Origin: GCA-2733415 sp964276095
GTDB lineage: Bacteria; Bacteroidota; Bacteroidia; Flavobacteriales; Flavobacteriaceae
Length of the DNA: 64,000 nt
Direction: 5' to 3'
Assembly: GCA_964276095.1 (NCBI GenBank)
Contig: CAXYDR010000001.1
Location: forward strand, 1,290,960-1,354,959
Position 1 is the first letter of the stretch. Each line of letters starts with the position of its first letter. This document shows, one piece after another, positions 34,515 through 43,311 of this stretch. A program made the translations under genes and the position numbers. The notes beneath the pieces are model-generated. The model saw nothing but the letters and a program-made list of their open reading frames with translations, was not told the DNA's origin and did not search any database.

Positions 34515-35354
34515 TTATTTTCTCTTCAACTCATCAATTGTTTTACCAGACTTATCTTTCCATTCTTTCCATCCATTTGCTCTTCTAGCTAAAATAGTTC
34601 CTGCAGCTGCGCTTGGTGAGTTAAATATATGATCTGATTGAAAAACTAACACCCCATTGTCTTCTTTTAGAATATGATCTTCAACTAATCTTGTTCTCAT
34701 ACCAATAATCCATTTACCTGCTGTTGGGGTTTCTTCCAACGTACATTTTCCTCCTTTATAGACAACAAATCCGTCATCAGTCATTTCACCTTCTGCAATG
34801 GCTTTTTTGCCTTTACAGATAAAAGTTTCTTTTTTGCTAATAGCTTTTCTCTTTGACTCAAACAGTGGGTAGCCTAATGTGGCTAAAAGAATTTTTAGAG
34901 TATCAAAATTGTCCAATAGGTCATATTCTCTACTCTCAGGTAATGATGGCTTTTTTGAACCAGTATCGTTATCAGTATTATATCTTCCGAATTCTTGTGC
35001 TTTATTCAGGCAATAGTGTTCTAAATATTTTCCGTCTGTTTTAGTGTATTCATCTGTTTTGGTAGTAACGATAACGCAATGTGTCCAAAAGTCTTTTTTC
35101 CTATTGTGTGATTGTATTCTTTTAAAACAATCTTCTCCCTCACCTATATACACAAGTGGCTTAGATCCATCTTCAGTGTTGCCAAAAAGGAAATAGACAC
35201 CTGTGTAATGAACCATTTCACGTTTAGCTACTTCCTGCATTTTATTTCTTGGGAATAAAATAGCTTTTACAAGTCTATTAGTTATTTCTGCTTCACGAAT
35301 ACTTGTTGGCTGTCCGTCAGGTAAAAATATTTGTATGGTTTGTGGTTTAGTCAT
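34515..35354 (-). CDS. GIY-YIG nuclease with DUF4357 domain
   Basis: 279 residues. N-terminal GIY-YIG domain: TGVYFLFG (GVY 52-54), LVYIGEGED (YIG 69-71), R79 and E112. The C-terminal SDHIFNSPSAAAGTILARRANGWKEWKD is a clear DUF4357 domain, often found on restriction-associated nucleases. It is the last large gene of the run that begins with hsdR, 23 bp after the second HNH gene. It probably cuts DNA under control of the neighbouring ATPases. Confidence 0.85.
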   Translation of the reverse strand: MTKPQTIQIFLPDGQPTSIREAEITNRLVKAILFPRNKMQEVAKREMVHYTGVYFLFGNTEDGSKPLVYIGEGEDCFKRIQSHNRKKDFWTHCVIVTTKTDEYTKTDGKYLEHYCLNKAQEFGRYNTDNDTGSKKPSLPESREYDLLDNFDTLKILLATLGYPLFESKRKAISKKETFICKGKKAIAEGEMTDDGFVVYKGGKCTLEETPTAGKWIIGMRTRLVEDHILKEDNGVLVFQSDHIFNSPSAAAGTILARRANGWKEWKDKSGKTIDELKRK

Positions 35355-35377
35355 TGAGTATTTTTAAAGCCAATATT

Positions 35378-36367
35378 TTATATTAAGTCAAGATCTTTAG
35401 CTATGTCCATAACCAATTTACTCATTGGTCTTTTATGTAAATCTTTATCTTCAGTATAATTACCAACTAATGTACGTTTGAATAATTCAGGTTGTAAAGA
35501 AAGTTTGTCAAAGCTGTATTTTAATGTTTTCAAATATGACTTGTTATACATTTGACTTTTAATAATTAACTCTTCAATTAAATCTGCTTGGGTTTTATAA
35601 ATTCCTTCAATGTGAAATACTTCATTAAATGTTTGAGTTTTTATATTTGAAGGTATTGGCTCATCAAAAGTAAAGCCAATATCATTTGCGTCTTTAGTGG
35701 TTAAATATTTAGCTTTAGAATAAGGAGTTAATTTGAACTTATAATCTGATTTAGTTGTTTTAGTTTCGTCATTTGTATATAATTCAAATTCAACTACATT
35801 ATTACTTTTAACTCTATTGCAAGAAGCACAAGCAGGATATAAATTAAACAAGCAAATACTTAAAAATGGATATTCAGATTTAGAATGGTAATGATCAACA
35901 TCAAACTTTGCAGAATAATCATTGTTAGTAGTTGATTTTTTTGCCGATATTGTGAGTTGAGAATTACAATATACACAAGCTTTAATACCGATAGCTTTAA
36001 AATATTCTGGATAGAAACTACTTCTTAAAGTTGTATATCCTAATGCCGTTAGAATTTTATCTTTTATTTCTGTTTTATGATATGTTGTTGTTACTTTACC
36101 TTTCTTACTTGTTTTAGTTTTAGAATAAGTTGGAACATTACCTAACTTACCCTTTTCATCACTTACTTTTTTTGAGTCCCAAACCAAAATATCTTTATTT
36201 TTTACAAATAAATCTATTACAGATTTTAGATAAGTTTTGTCTCCTTGATCATTAGTTTTTTTATTTAATTTTTTTAATTTTGTAATAGCCTGCTCTCTTT
36301 GATCTTCAATTTCAGCTAAGAAATTAGATTGAACATACTTTACCTTATTTTCGTGAATTGCTATCAT
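35378..36367 (-). CDS. HNH endonuclease paired with ATPase (second pair)
   Basis: 329 residues. HNH motif: C131-VYC134, FDVDHYHSK (H159), SICLFNLYPACASCN (N175, C180, C183, N184). The N-terminal 120 residues are basic and helical. It overlaps the upstream ATPase by 4 bp (ATGA), the same arrangement as the 32.47 kb pair, yet the two HNH proteins look different in sequence, so this is not a recent duplication. Confidence 0.83.
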   Translation of the reverse strand: MIAIHENKVKYVQSNFLAEIEDQREQAITKLKKLNKKTNDQGDKTYLKSVIDLFVKNKDILVWDSKKVSDEKGKLGNVPTYSKTKTSKKGKVTTTYHKTEIKDKILTALGYTTLRSSFYPEYFKAIGIKACVYCNSQLTISAKKSTTNNDYSAKFDVDHYHSKSEYPFLSICLFNLYPACASCNRVKSNNVVEFELYTNDETKTTKSDYKFKLTPYSKAKYLTTKDANDIGFTFDEPIPSNIKTQTFNEVFHIEGIYKTQADLIEELIIKSQMYNKSYLKTLKYSFDKLSLQPELFKRTLVGNYTEDKDLHKRPMSKLVMDIAKDLDLI

Positions 36368-38484
36368 CTTAAATCATTCAATTTTTGAATTTGCTCATCA
36401 ATAAATGCATCCTTAGAGCCTTTATAAGCAACTGTATATAATTCCATTAAACTCATATACAAAATAGGCTCTCCTACAACCTCAATTACCTTTTTACAAT
36501 ATTCTTCGTTGTATTTCTCTTCAGGTCTCTTTGTTTTTGTTAATTTATGTTCAACATCTTTTAACTCCCTTTCTATTCTGATTTTAAAATTGTCCTCATC
36601 AGCCAAATTGACTTGCTTTTGTTTTTCAACCTTTAAATTATTAAGATGAGTATAATTTAATGCTTCAATTACATTCTTAATTTCATTTTGAGCAAAAACA
36701 CCCATAAATCCATCTTTTAAAAAGAAATCATTTGCTAGTAAATCGTGAATATTTGCACCGAAGGTTAGTTGTTTGTTAATTGTTGCTTCTCCTTTTTTTA
36801 ATTTTAAAATGTTTGACGAGGGAATATCTGATAAGATAAAAGGTGAATGTGTTGAAAATAACATGTTAATACCTTTAATATATGGAATATCTAGAGACCT
36901 TATACCGTTTAAAACATATTGAATAAATTCTTTTTGATGAGCAGGATGAAAATACAATTCTATCTCATCAAGTATTAAATTAATATATGAATAATTAATA
37001 CCTTCTGAAGTATTATTTCCAAATACAGAATTAACATTTATAATATGATATAAAATAGATTGTACCGAATGAATTAACTGCTGTTCACCTGAACTTAAAC
37101 CACTAAAAACCGATTTATTCTCTTCAAATTCTATTTCTTCAAGGTGTATCTCTATATTAAAAAGAGAAGGCGGTATTAAATTAATTATTTCAGAAAGCTT
37201 TTGAGTATTTATTCTTTCTGCTAATTCTTTAATTGGAATATAAAAATGTTCATTCTCTAGATTCCATTTATACTGCTCATCTTCGACTAATGGGTTATTT
37301 TTAATATAGTTTACTGCTTGGTTTAATTTAAATGTTATGTGACTATCATCCAATTTTAACATTTGTATATAGTTTTTTAAACTATATACTCCCTTTTTAT
37401 AAAAAGAAGGTTGTGTTCTTTGGTTTTTTGAATTATCAGTTAAAAACACTTTATACTTATCATAAGTACGTGCTATTTTAAATAGCTTTTTAACAATATA
37501 TTTTTCAATCTCTTTTTTATACTTTACTTCTTTGTCTTTATCTACTTTAATTAAATCATCATAAATAACATCTAGAATACCATGTTTATTATTCTCATTT
37601 AAATAATCTGAGTATAACTTCTCAAAAGTGTATACATAAGGTGGATCTGCCCATACATGATTATAGATGTTCTCTATTTTAATTCTATTCAACGTAAAAG
37701 TTATAGCAGTAGCAATCTGTTTATTGGTTAGTTTTAAATGTTCATTTGATGTAGTTTGAATTAGTAAGTTTGATAATAATCTTGATTTCGCTAAATCTTC
37801 TTCTTGATTAACATCAATTTGACCTTCATCCCTCATAGGATTAATCACCAATGGTGTTTGATAACCATCATTCTTATGAAACAACGCTCTAACCCATTCG
37901 CCTACATGTTTAGAATTTAAACCATATAAAGAATAATTAATAGCTATAGAATATAAAAAAGATTGCAAATGTTTTTTTGTTGCTCTTTTAGGAGTTGTAA
38001 ACTTTGAAAAACTATTATCTTTTTTAATGGACTGATAAGAATAAGTAACATCTAAATCATTTAAACTAATGCAATAAATCTTTTTATCAATTGAGTAAAA
38101 GAGATCCAACATAACACCATTCTCAATTGGCGAGCTAATCTTAGGATCATCAGGATTTTTAAGTATTTTACATGTTGCTGCTAAATTATGAATACCTAAA
38201 AATAACAATTCTATTAATGTACTTTTTCCTGCTCCATTTTCTCCAACTATTGCAGAAATATTAACATGTAAAGGATCTTGATCATCTCTATTAATAGAAT
38301 AGAGATCAACATCTTTCTCTGGTAGGTAAGTAAACGTTACTTTTTCTTTATCAAACTCATAACTTGAATAAAAGCTATAATAAGTATTCTCTTTAAGTAC
38401 TTTTAAATAATCCGTTAGTGTTGAATCGTTTTCTATATCAACTCTGTCCTTCGTTTTTATTCCTAACAACTTAAATCCCTTCAT
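36364..38484 (-). CDS. AAA/ABC ATPase paired with HNH nuclease
   Basis: 706 residues. Walker A VGENGAGKST (80-89), signature LSSGEQQLIHS, Walker B LILDEIELYFHPAHQ and FSTHSPFILSDIP. A long helical insertion lies between Walker A and the signature, as in Septu-type ATPases. The last 90 residues are rich in Lys/Glu. It lies 5 bp after the OLD-like gene and overlaps its HNH partner by 4 bp. Confidence 0.84.
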   Translation of the reverse strand: MKGFKLLGIKTKDRVDIENDSTLTDYLKVLKENTYYSFYSSYEFDKEKVTFTYLPEKDVDLYSINRDDQDPLHVNISAIVGENGAGKSTLIELLFLGIHNLAATCKILKNPDDPKISSPIENGVMLDLFYSIDKKIYCISLNDLDVTYSYQSIKKDNSFSKFTTPKRATKKHLQSFLYSIAINYSLYGLNSKHVGEWVRALFHKNDGYQTPLVINPMRDEGQIDVNQEEDLAKSRLLSNLLIQTTSNEHLKLTNKQIATAITFTLNRIKIENIYNHVWADPPYVYTFEKLYSDYLNENNKHGILDVIYDDLIKVDKDKEVKYKKEIEKYIVKKLFKIARTYDKYKVFLTDNSKNQRTQPSFYKKGVYSLKNYIQMLKLDDSHITFKLNQAVNYIKNNPLVEDEQYKWNLENEHFYIPIKELAERINTQKLSEIINLIPPSLFNIEIHLEEIEFEENKSVFSGLSSGEQQLIHSVQSILYHIINVNSVFGNNTSEGINYSYINLILDEIELYFHPAHQKEFIQYVLNGIRSLDIPYIKGINMLFSTHSPFILSDIPSSNILKLKKGEATINKQLTFGANIHDLLANDFFLKDGFMGVFAQNEIKNVIEALNYTHLNNLKVEKQKQVNLADEDNFKIRIERELKDVEHKLTKTKRPEEKYNEEYCKKVIEVVGEPILYMSLMELYTVAYKGSKDAFIDEQIQKLNDLR

Positions 38485-38489
38485 TTCAT

Positions 38490-40385
38490 CTAAATTTTGT
38501 CAATAATAAACTCAAACATTGGTTTTAGCACTTCGAAATGTGCATCATCTAATGATGGTACAGTTTCTTGAGCAAACGCTATTTTTTGCGAATCACTTAT
38601 TTCAATAATTTGCGAACCTCCAACGCCATTTTTAGTATTGAATTTATTACTGGTCTCACTTGAATAGAATAGGTGTTCCATCTCTACTTTAGATTGATAA
38701 CCAAAAGTTTCATTGGTTGCTTCATCTTTTATAACTTGATTCTTTATTTCATCTATTTGAGGAACTGGAATTAAAAAGGCATAACTATTTTTATTTTCAA
38801 CCTTTTTACAAATTCCTTTAAATGGATCTTCTTCTAATAAAACTCCATCAATTTTTAACGAATTCCAATGATTGTAAGCTTCATCAAAATCAAATAAACC
38901 AAAAATTGGCTTCCCACCCATTTCTGTTTGAAATTTATCACTGCCTAATATTTTCCTTAAATATTCACAACCAAAACCAAAACATATATCAAATGGTATT
39001 TCATAATCATATAAACGACTCCAAGCTTCATATAAAACAATAGGATCCGAAAATCCTTCAGTAAATAATATAGGTTTGTCCTGACTATGCGTATGCATAA
39101 TACTTAATATTTGCTTATCGTAATTGACTTTGAAAAGTTGACTTGATAGTTGGTTCACTGCAAAGTTCTTCCCTACTTTATGACATTTTAAATCGTTTTC
39201 ATGAAACCTAAATAGGTTTACTCTTTTTTCCTGATCTCCTACCAAAGTTACTGCACTATGACTACTCATCAAAACGTGATTCGTTTTTGCAGATGCATCA
39301 CTAATTTCATTTACTTGATTTAAAAACTTGTGTTGCCATTCTGGATGTAAAAAAGAATCTGGTTCATCTAAGAGTGTAATACAGTTTTTATCTTTAAATA
39401 ATTCCGTAAGCGCATAGATATAAATGGATTGAAATTGCCCATCACTAAATTGGTCTATGTTTATTATTTTTCCTGAAGTTAGAGTTACATCAATTTTAAT
39501 ATCATTTAAATAGCCAATAGTTTTTAAATTATCAAAAGCTATAAATAATTCGAGAGGAGAATAACCTTGAAAAGTTTCTTGAAACTTGCTTAAGGATTTA
39601 TATAGTATATATTCATCTTCATTTATTTTCCCTTGATCTCTTGCTCGTCCTTGGTAATCAAAGTTACTTACAATCCAAACCTCATTTAATAACGTTTTGA
39701 AATATCCTTCTGGTAACCAAAACCGTTTATCATTATCAAACTCATCAAAGTTAAAGGTGTCTTTTTCTGTACCTTTATAACTGTCAGGAACATTTGCATA
39801 GTCTGGTCTTTTTAAATCTAGTCTTATTTCATTACCAATAGATGTAATTCCAAGTTTTTCATTTATGAAAGTTTTGGCTTTATTAGTGTCTTCTTGTAGC
39901 AACAACACACTAAGCAACAATGATTTATAACGATTATCAATACCTGTAAAACGTCTCGTTACTTCACTTAATAAATTTTCATTTTTTCTATTGCTATCTA
40001 TAAGCTTTTTATGCCTTTCATTTGTAGACTTTAATAGACTACCAATGGTTTTGTTATGACCAGAATAGTACACTAAAATATTTTCAGGTAATTTTGTTTT
40101 ATCAGGAGTAATAACTTGCTCTTCCTTATTAATCCAATTTATATCTTTCCATTCTAGATAAATGGTTTCCCTTTCGATTTCATAGGTCATGGCATAATTA
40201 AATGCTATTGAATAATCTTCTTCAGATAAATGTTTGAAAATCTCTAAAATAGCCTCAAAAAAATTAGATTTACCAGTACCATTTTTACCTACAAAAACTT
40301 CTAAAAAATTATTACTATCAAACGAGACTTTAAAATCTTTTAAATTTTTATAAGTTCCTTTTATGTGAACTTCTTTTAACCTCAT
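38490..40385 (-). CDS. OLD-like AAA ATPase with TOPRIM-type C-terminus
   Basis: 631 residues. Walker A VGKNGTGKS (32-40), a signature-like DQFSDGQFQSIYIY, Walker B ITLLDEPDSFLHPEWQ and LMSSHSAVTL. The C-terminal third resembles a TOPRIM domain: ILFTEGFSDPIVL provides the glutamate and IFGLFDFDEAYNHW the DxD. OLD-family proteins are ATP-driven nucleases active against phages. The start is 2 bp from the hsdS stop, so it is produced with the type I restriction system. Confidence 0.82.
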   Translation of the reverse strand: MRLKEVHIKGTYKNLKDFKVSFDSNNFLEVFVGKNGTGKSNFFEAILEIFKHLSEEDYSIAFNYAMTYEIERETIYLEWKDINWINKEEQVITPDKTKLPENILVYYSGHNKTIGSLLKSTNERHKKLIDSNRKNENLLSEVTRRFTGIDNRYKSLLLSVLLLQEDTNKAKTFINEKLGITSIGNEIRLDLKRPDYANVPDSYKGTEKDTFNFDEFDNDKRFWLPEGYFKTLLNEVWIVSNFDYQGRARDQGKINEDEYILYKSLSKFQETFQGYSPLELFIAFDNLKTIGYLNDIKIDVTLTSGKIINIDQFSDGQFQSIYIYALTELFKDKNCITLLDEPDSFLHPEWQHKFLNQVNEISDASAKTNHVLMSSHSAVTLVGDQEKRVNLFRFHENDLKCHKVGKNFAVNQLSSQLFKVNYDKQILSIMHTHSQDKPILFTEGFSDPIVLYEAWSRLYDYEIPFDICFGFGCEYLRKILGSDKFQTEMGGKPIFGLFDFDEAYNHWNSLKIDGVLLEEDPFKGICKKVENKNSYAFLIPVPQIDEIKNQVIKDEATNETFGYQSKVEMEHLFYSSETSNKFNTKNGVGGSQIIEISDSQKIAFAQETVPSLDDAHFEVLKPMFEFIIDKI

Positions 40386-40387
40386 AT

Positions 40388-41902
40388 TTATATCGTAATA
40401 TTATTTTCAAAAACCTCTCTCAAACAACTCTGCATTAACTGGGCACTATGTTCTTGGCTTTGTTGTATTACTTGCTCTAAAGTATCACATAAACCCATTA
40501 AAGCATTTACTTTGTTTACGATGGCTTTTTGCTCTTCTATTGGTGGAAGTGAAATCAATAAATTTGTAATATCTCCCATCTTCATATTAGGTTGCTGACT
40601 TTTACCATCAAATTTTGATTTGTAATAGTTTAACACCTTTGGTGATTGAATAAAAGAAAATATGTACGGATGATAAATTTTATTTGTCAATGACCTAATT
40701 GAGGCAACGCGTTGATTTAGTAGAGAATTGTTATATGTTCGTGGGCAAATTGATATTTTTAAACCATCTTTTATATAAGGTCTTGTTAATGCTAAGATTA
40801 AATCCCCTTCTTTTATTAAATAATTGGGGTACAATTCATCAAACCCTTTAGGTAAAAAATCATCTGTTTCAACGAAATTACGAACACCTGCATTTGTAAT
40901 TTTAATGCATTTTACACCCCCTGTTTCATTAAAATCTCCACTTTTAAAACTAGCTCCAGCAATTATATCTGTAACTGTTCCCAACCTACACCAAACCCAA
41001 CCTTCAGGTAAGTCATAAGGGATTTCATCTTTGCTAATTGGTGGTAAGGCTTTTTCCTTTTTTATTTTTTTGTCTTTAATCAGTTGTACTTTCTCTTCAT
41101 GAATGCGTTTTAGTAAAGTTGAAGCATCTTCTATGTTTGGATTACTAGCTCTCCAACCTGCTGTTAACCTTCCTTCTACTGCTTCTTGTAAAATAGATTG
41201 ACCAAGATTTAATATAATGTCTTTTTGTTCTACAAATAAATTAGTAACGTTTTGACTAGTATTATAACCTAACATACCTTTTTCAATTAGACTTTCTAAT
41301 TCAGGCAAGTTCGATTGTTTACCTAACAGAAGGTTACTAACCTGTTCCAATACTCTTTTTGGAGCTAATGGAATTTTTAATTTTTTAAGTTTTTGAGCAT
41401 TAACGTTAGGTTGTGCAGAACCCATTTTCATTTCTGATATTTGAGACCAATAAGCATAACTATTTAGAAACTCATATATAAGTTCTGGACTTATATCCTC
41501 TTTAGCTCTTAATCGAATTAAATAGCCTGCAAAAACAGCATTACTTGGTGGAGACTTTATTAAAAAACTTTTCCCTGTTGTACCTCCAGTTCTTGCAACA
41601 AGTATATCATTTTTAAATAATTTATAAGTTTTTTCATCTTTACAATCACAAAAAGGAACGCTATCCCAATTTACTTCTCCTTCTTTAATATCACTAATTC
41701 TTAAAAATTTATGTTGACCAGAATCATTAGCAGCAGCATTAAGTCCATATTGAGTACTTACTAATATTTCTGAAAACTCTCTTACATCATTATATTTATT
41801 ATTCAAATAACTAAATACTATTGTATTTCTAATTTGTCTTTGAATCTCTTTCTGACTTGAAATAAATGTAAGCGGTATGTACTTAAAAGATAATTTCGCC
41901 AT
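40388..41902 (-). CDS. hsdS: Type I restriction-modification specificity subunit
   Basis: 504 residues with two target-recognition halves. The second begins GWVWCRLGTVTDIIAGASF and ends in the conserved LISLPPIEEQKAIVNKVNALMGLCDTLE. The first half has IKIPLAPKRVLEQVSNLL. HsdS sets the bipartite DNA sequence recognised by HsdM2S and HsdR2M2S. The gene overlaps hsdM by one base (TAATG) and is followed after 2 bp by an ATPase gene. Confidence 0.92.
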   Translation of the reverse strand: MAKLSFKYIPLTFISSQKEIQRQIRNTIVFSYLNNKYNDVREFSEILVSTQYGLNAAANDSGQHKFLRISDIKEGEVNWDSVPFCDCKDEKTYKLFKNDILVARTGGTTGKSFLIKSPPSNAVFAGYLIRLRAKEDISPELIYEFLNSYAYWSQISEMKMGSAQPNVNAQKLKKLKIPLAPKRVLEQVSNLLLGKQSNLPELESLIEKGMLGYNTSQNVTNLFVEQKDIILNLGQSILQEAVEGRLTAGWRASNPNIEDASTLLKRIHEEKVQLIKDKKIKKEKALPPISKDEIPYDLPEGWVWCRLGTVTDIIAGASFKSGDFNETGGVKCIKITNAGVRNFVETDDFLPKGFDELYPNYLIKEGDLILALTRPYIKDGLKISICPRTYNNSLLNQRVASIRSLTNKIYHPYIFSFIQSPKVLNYYKSKFDGKSQQPNMKMGDITNLLISLPPIEEQKAIVNKVNALMGLCDTLEQVIQQSQEHSAQLMQSCLREVFENNITI

Positions 41903-43311
41903 TATTTTAGTTGCTCTAAAATGTTATTAATTCTATCTTGATTTTCAAATAATTTCTCAATCAATTCTTGCTTAGATAACAACTTTTCTTCCGCTATAAC
42001 ATGTGGGTTTTTAATATCTAAATTATAACCTCGTTTTTTAATCTCTTCTATAGAGACTTTCCAAGCTTGTTTATTTTCTTTTCGATTATTCCACCACGCT
42101 TTTTCTGAATCAAACTCTTTAATGTTAATGGGTTTGGTTTTGTTATAGCTTTTTACATCATCTGGATATGGATGTTCGTAATACCAAACTTCTTTGGTTG
42201 GGGTTCCTTTTTCAAAAAACAACAGGTTCGTTTTAATACTAGTGTAGGGATTAAATACACCATTTGGTAAACGTACAATGGTATGTAGGTTACATTTGTC
42301 CAACAACTCTTCTTTTAGACGTGTTTTCATCCCTTCACCAAACAAGGTGCCGTCTGGTAAAACAATAGCACAACGACCGTTATTTTTTAATAACTTAATA
42401 ATTAGGGCTAAGAATAAATCGGCTGTTTCTTTGGTTCTAAATTTTTTAGGAAAGTTGGTTTCTGTACCATCTTCTTCTACACCACCAAATGGCGGATTAC
42501 TTAAAATGATATCTAGTTTGTCTTTTGCTCCCCAGTCTGCATACGGTTTGCTTAGTAAATTGTCTCTACGTACAGCAGGTAAATCAAAACCATGTAGCAT
42601 CAAATTGGTAGTACACAGTAAATGTGGTAGTGGTTTTTTCTCAATACCACGAATTGATTTTTGTAATACGTCTCTGTCTTTTGGCGTTTTTAATTGATTT
42701 CGTACAGCATCTATAGTGCAGGTTAAAAAACCACCTGTTCCACAAGCTGGATCTAATACACTTTCTCCTAATTGAGGGTTTATTATATCTACCATAAACT
42801 GCGTAACTGCTCTTGGAGTGTAATATTCACCTGAAGAACCTGCAGATTGTAGGTCTTTTAAAATGGTTTCGTAAATATCATTAAATACATGACGCTCTGA
42901 AGTGCTGTTAAAATCTATCTCGTTTATAACGTTTATGACTTGACGGAACAATGTTCCGTTTTTCATGAAGTTATACGTATCATCAAATACAGAACGTATA
43001 ATTTTTGCTTGTGGACTTATGGTAATATCCAACTCTTTTAATACAGGAAATAACTCTGTTTCTATAAACTCCATTAGGGAATCTCCCGTTAAGCCTTCAT
43101 CATCTGCTGCCCAGTTTTGCCATTTTAGGTTTTCAGGAATTGGAGACACATAATCATCAATGGTAATTTCCCATTCCTCTTCTTTATCGGCAAATATTTT
43201 CATGAAAAGCATCCAAACCATTTGTGAAATACGTTGTGCATCTCCATCTACTCCAGTATCCTTACGCATGATATCGCGTATCCCTTTTATGTTGGTTGTT
43301 ATGTTACTCAT
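41902..43311 (-). CDS. hsdM: Type I restriction-modification N6-adenine methyltransferase subunit
   Basis: 469 residues. N-terminal helical HsdM_N domain, SAM motif I VLDPACGTGGF (186-196), catalytic motif IV NPPF (272-275) and the conserved GEYYTPR before motif I. It methylates adenine at the site defined by HsdS, protecting host DNA. It overlaps both hsdR and hsdS by one base. Confidence 0.95.
   Translation of the reverse strand: MSNITTNIKGIRDIMRKDTGVDGDAQRISQMVWMLFMKIFADKEEEWEITIDDYVSPIPENLKWQNWAADDEGLTGDSLMEFIETELFPVLKELDITISPQAKIIRSVFDDTYNFMKNGTLFRQVINVINEIDFNSTSERHVFNDIYETILKDLQSAGSSGEYYTPRAVTQFMVDIINPQLGESVLDPACGTGGFLTCTIDAVRNQLKTPKDRDVLQKSIRGIEKKPLPHLLCTTNLMLHGFDLPAVRRDNLLSKPYADWGAKDKLDIILSNPPFGGVEEDGTETNFPKKFRTKETADLFLALIIKLLKNNGRCAIVLPDGTLFGEGMKTRLKEELLDKCNLHTIVRLPNGVFNPYTSIKTNLLFFEKGTPTKEVWYYEHPYPDDVKSYNKTKPINIKEFDSEKAWWNNRKENKQAWKVSIEEIKKRGYNLDIKNPHVIAEEKLLSKQELIEKLFENQDRINNILEQLK

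Noticed and set aside
42278..42697. Plus-strand 139-codon reading frame inside hsdM
   Set aside because: It is antisense to the conserved NPPF and GTGGF regions of hsdM, so it is a shadow frame.
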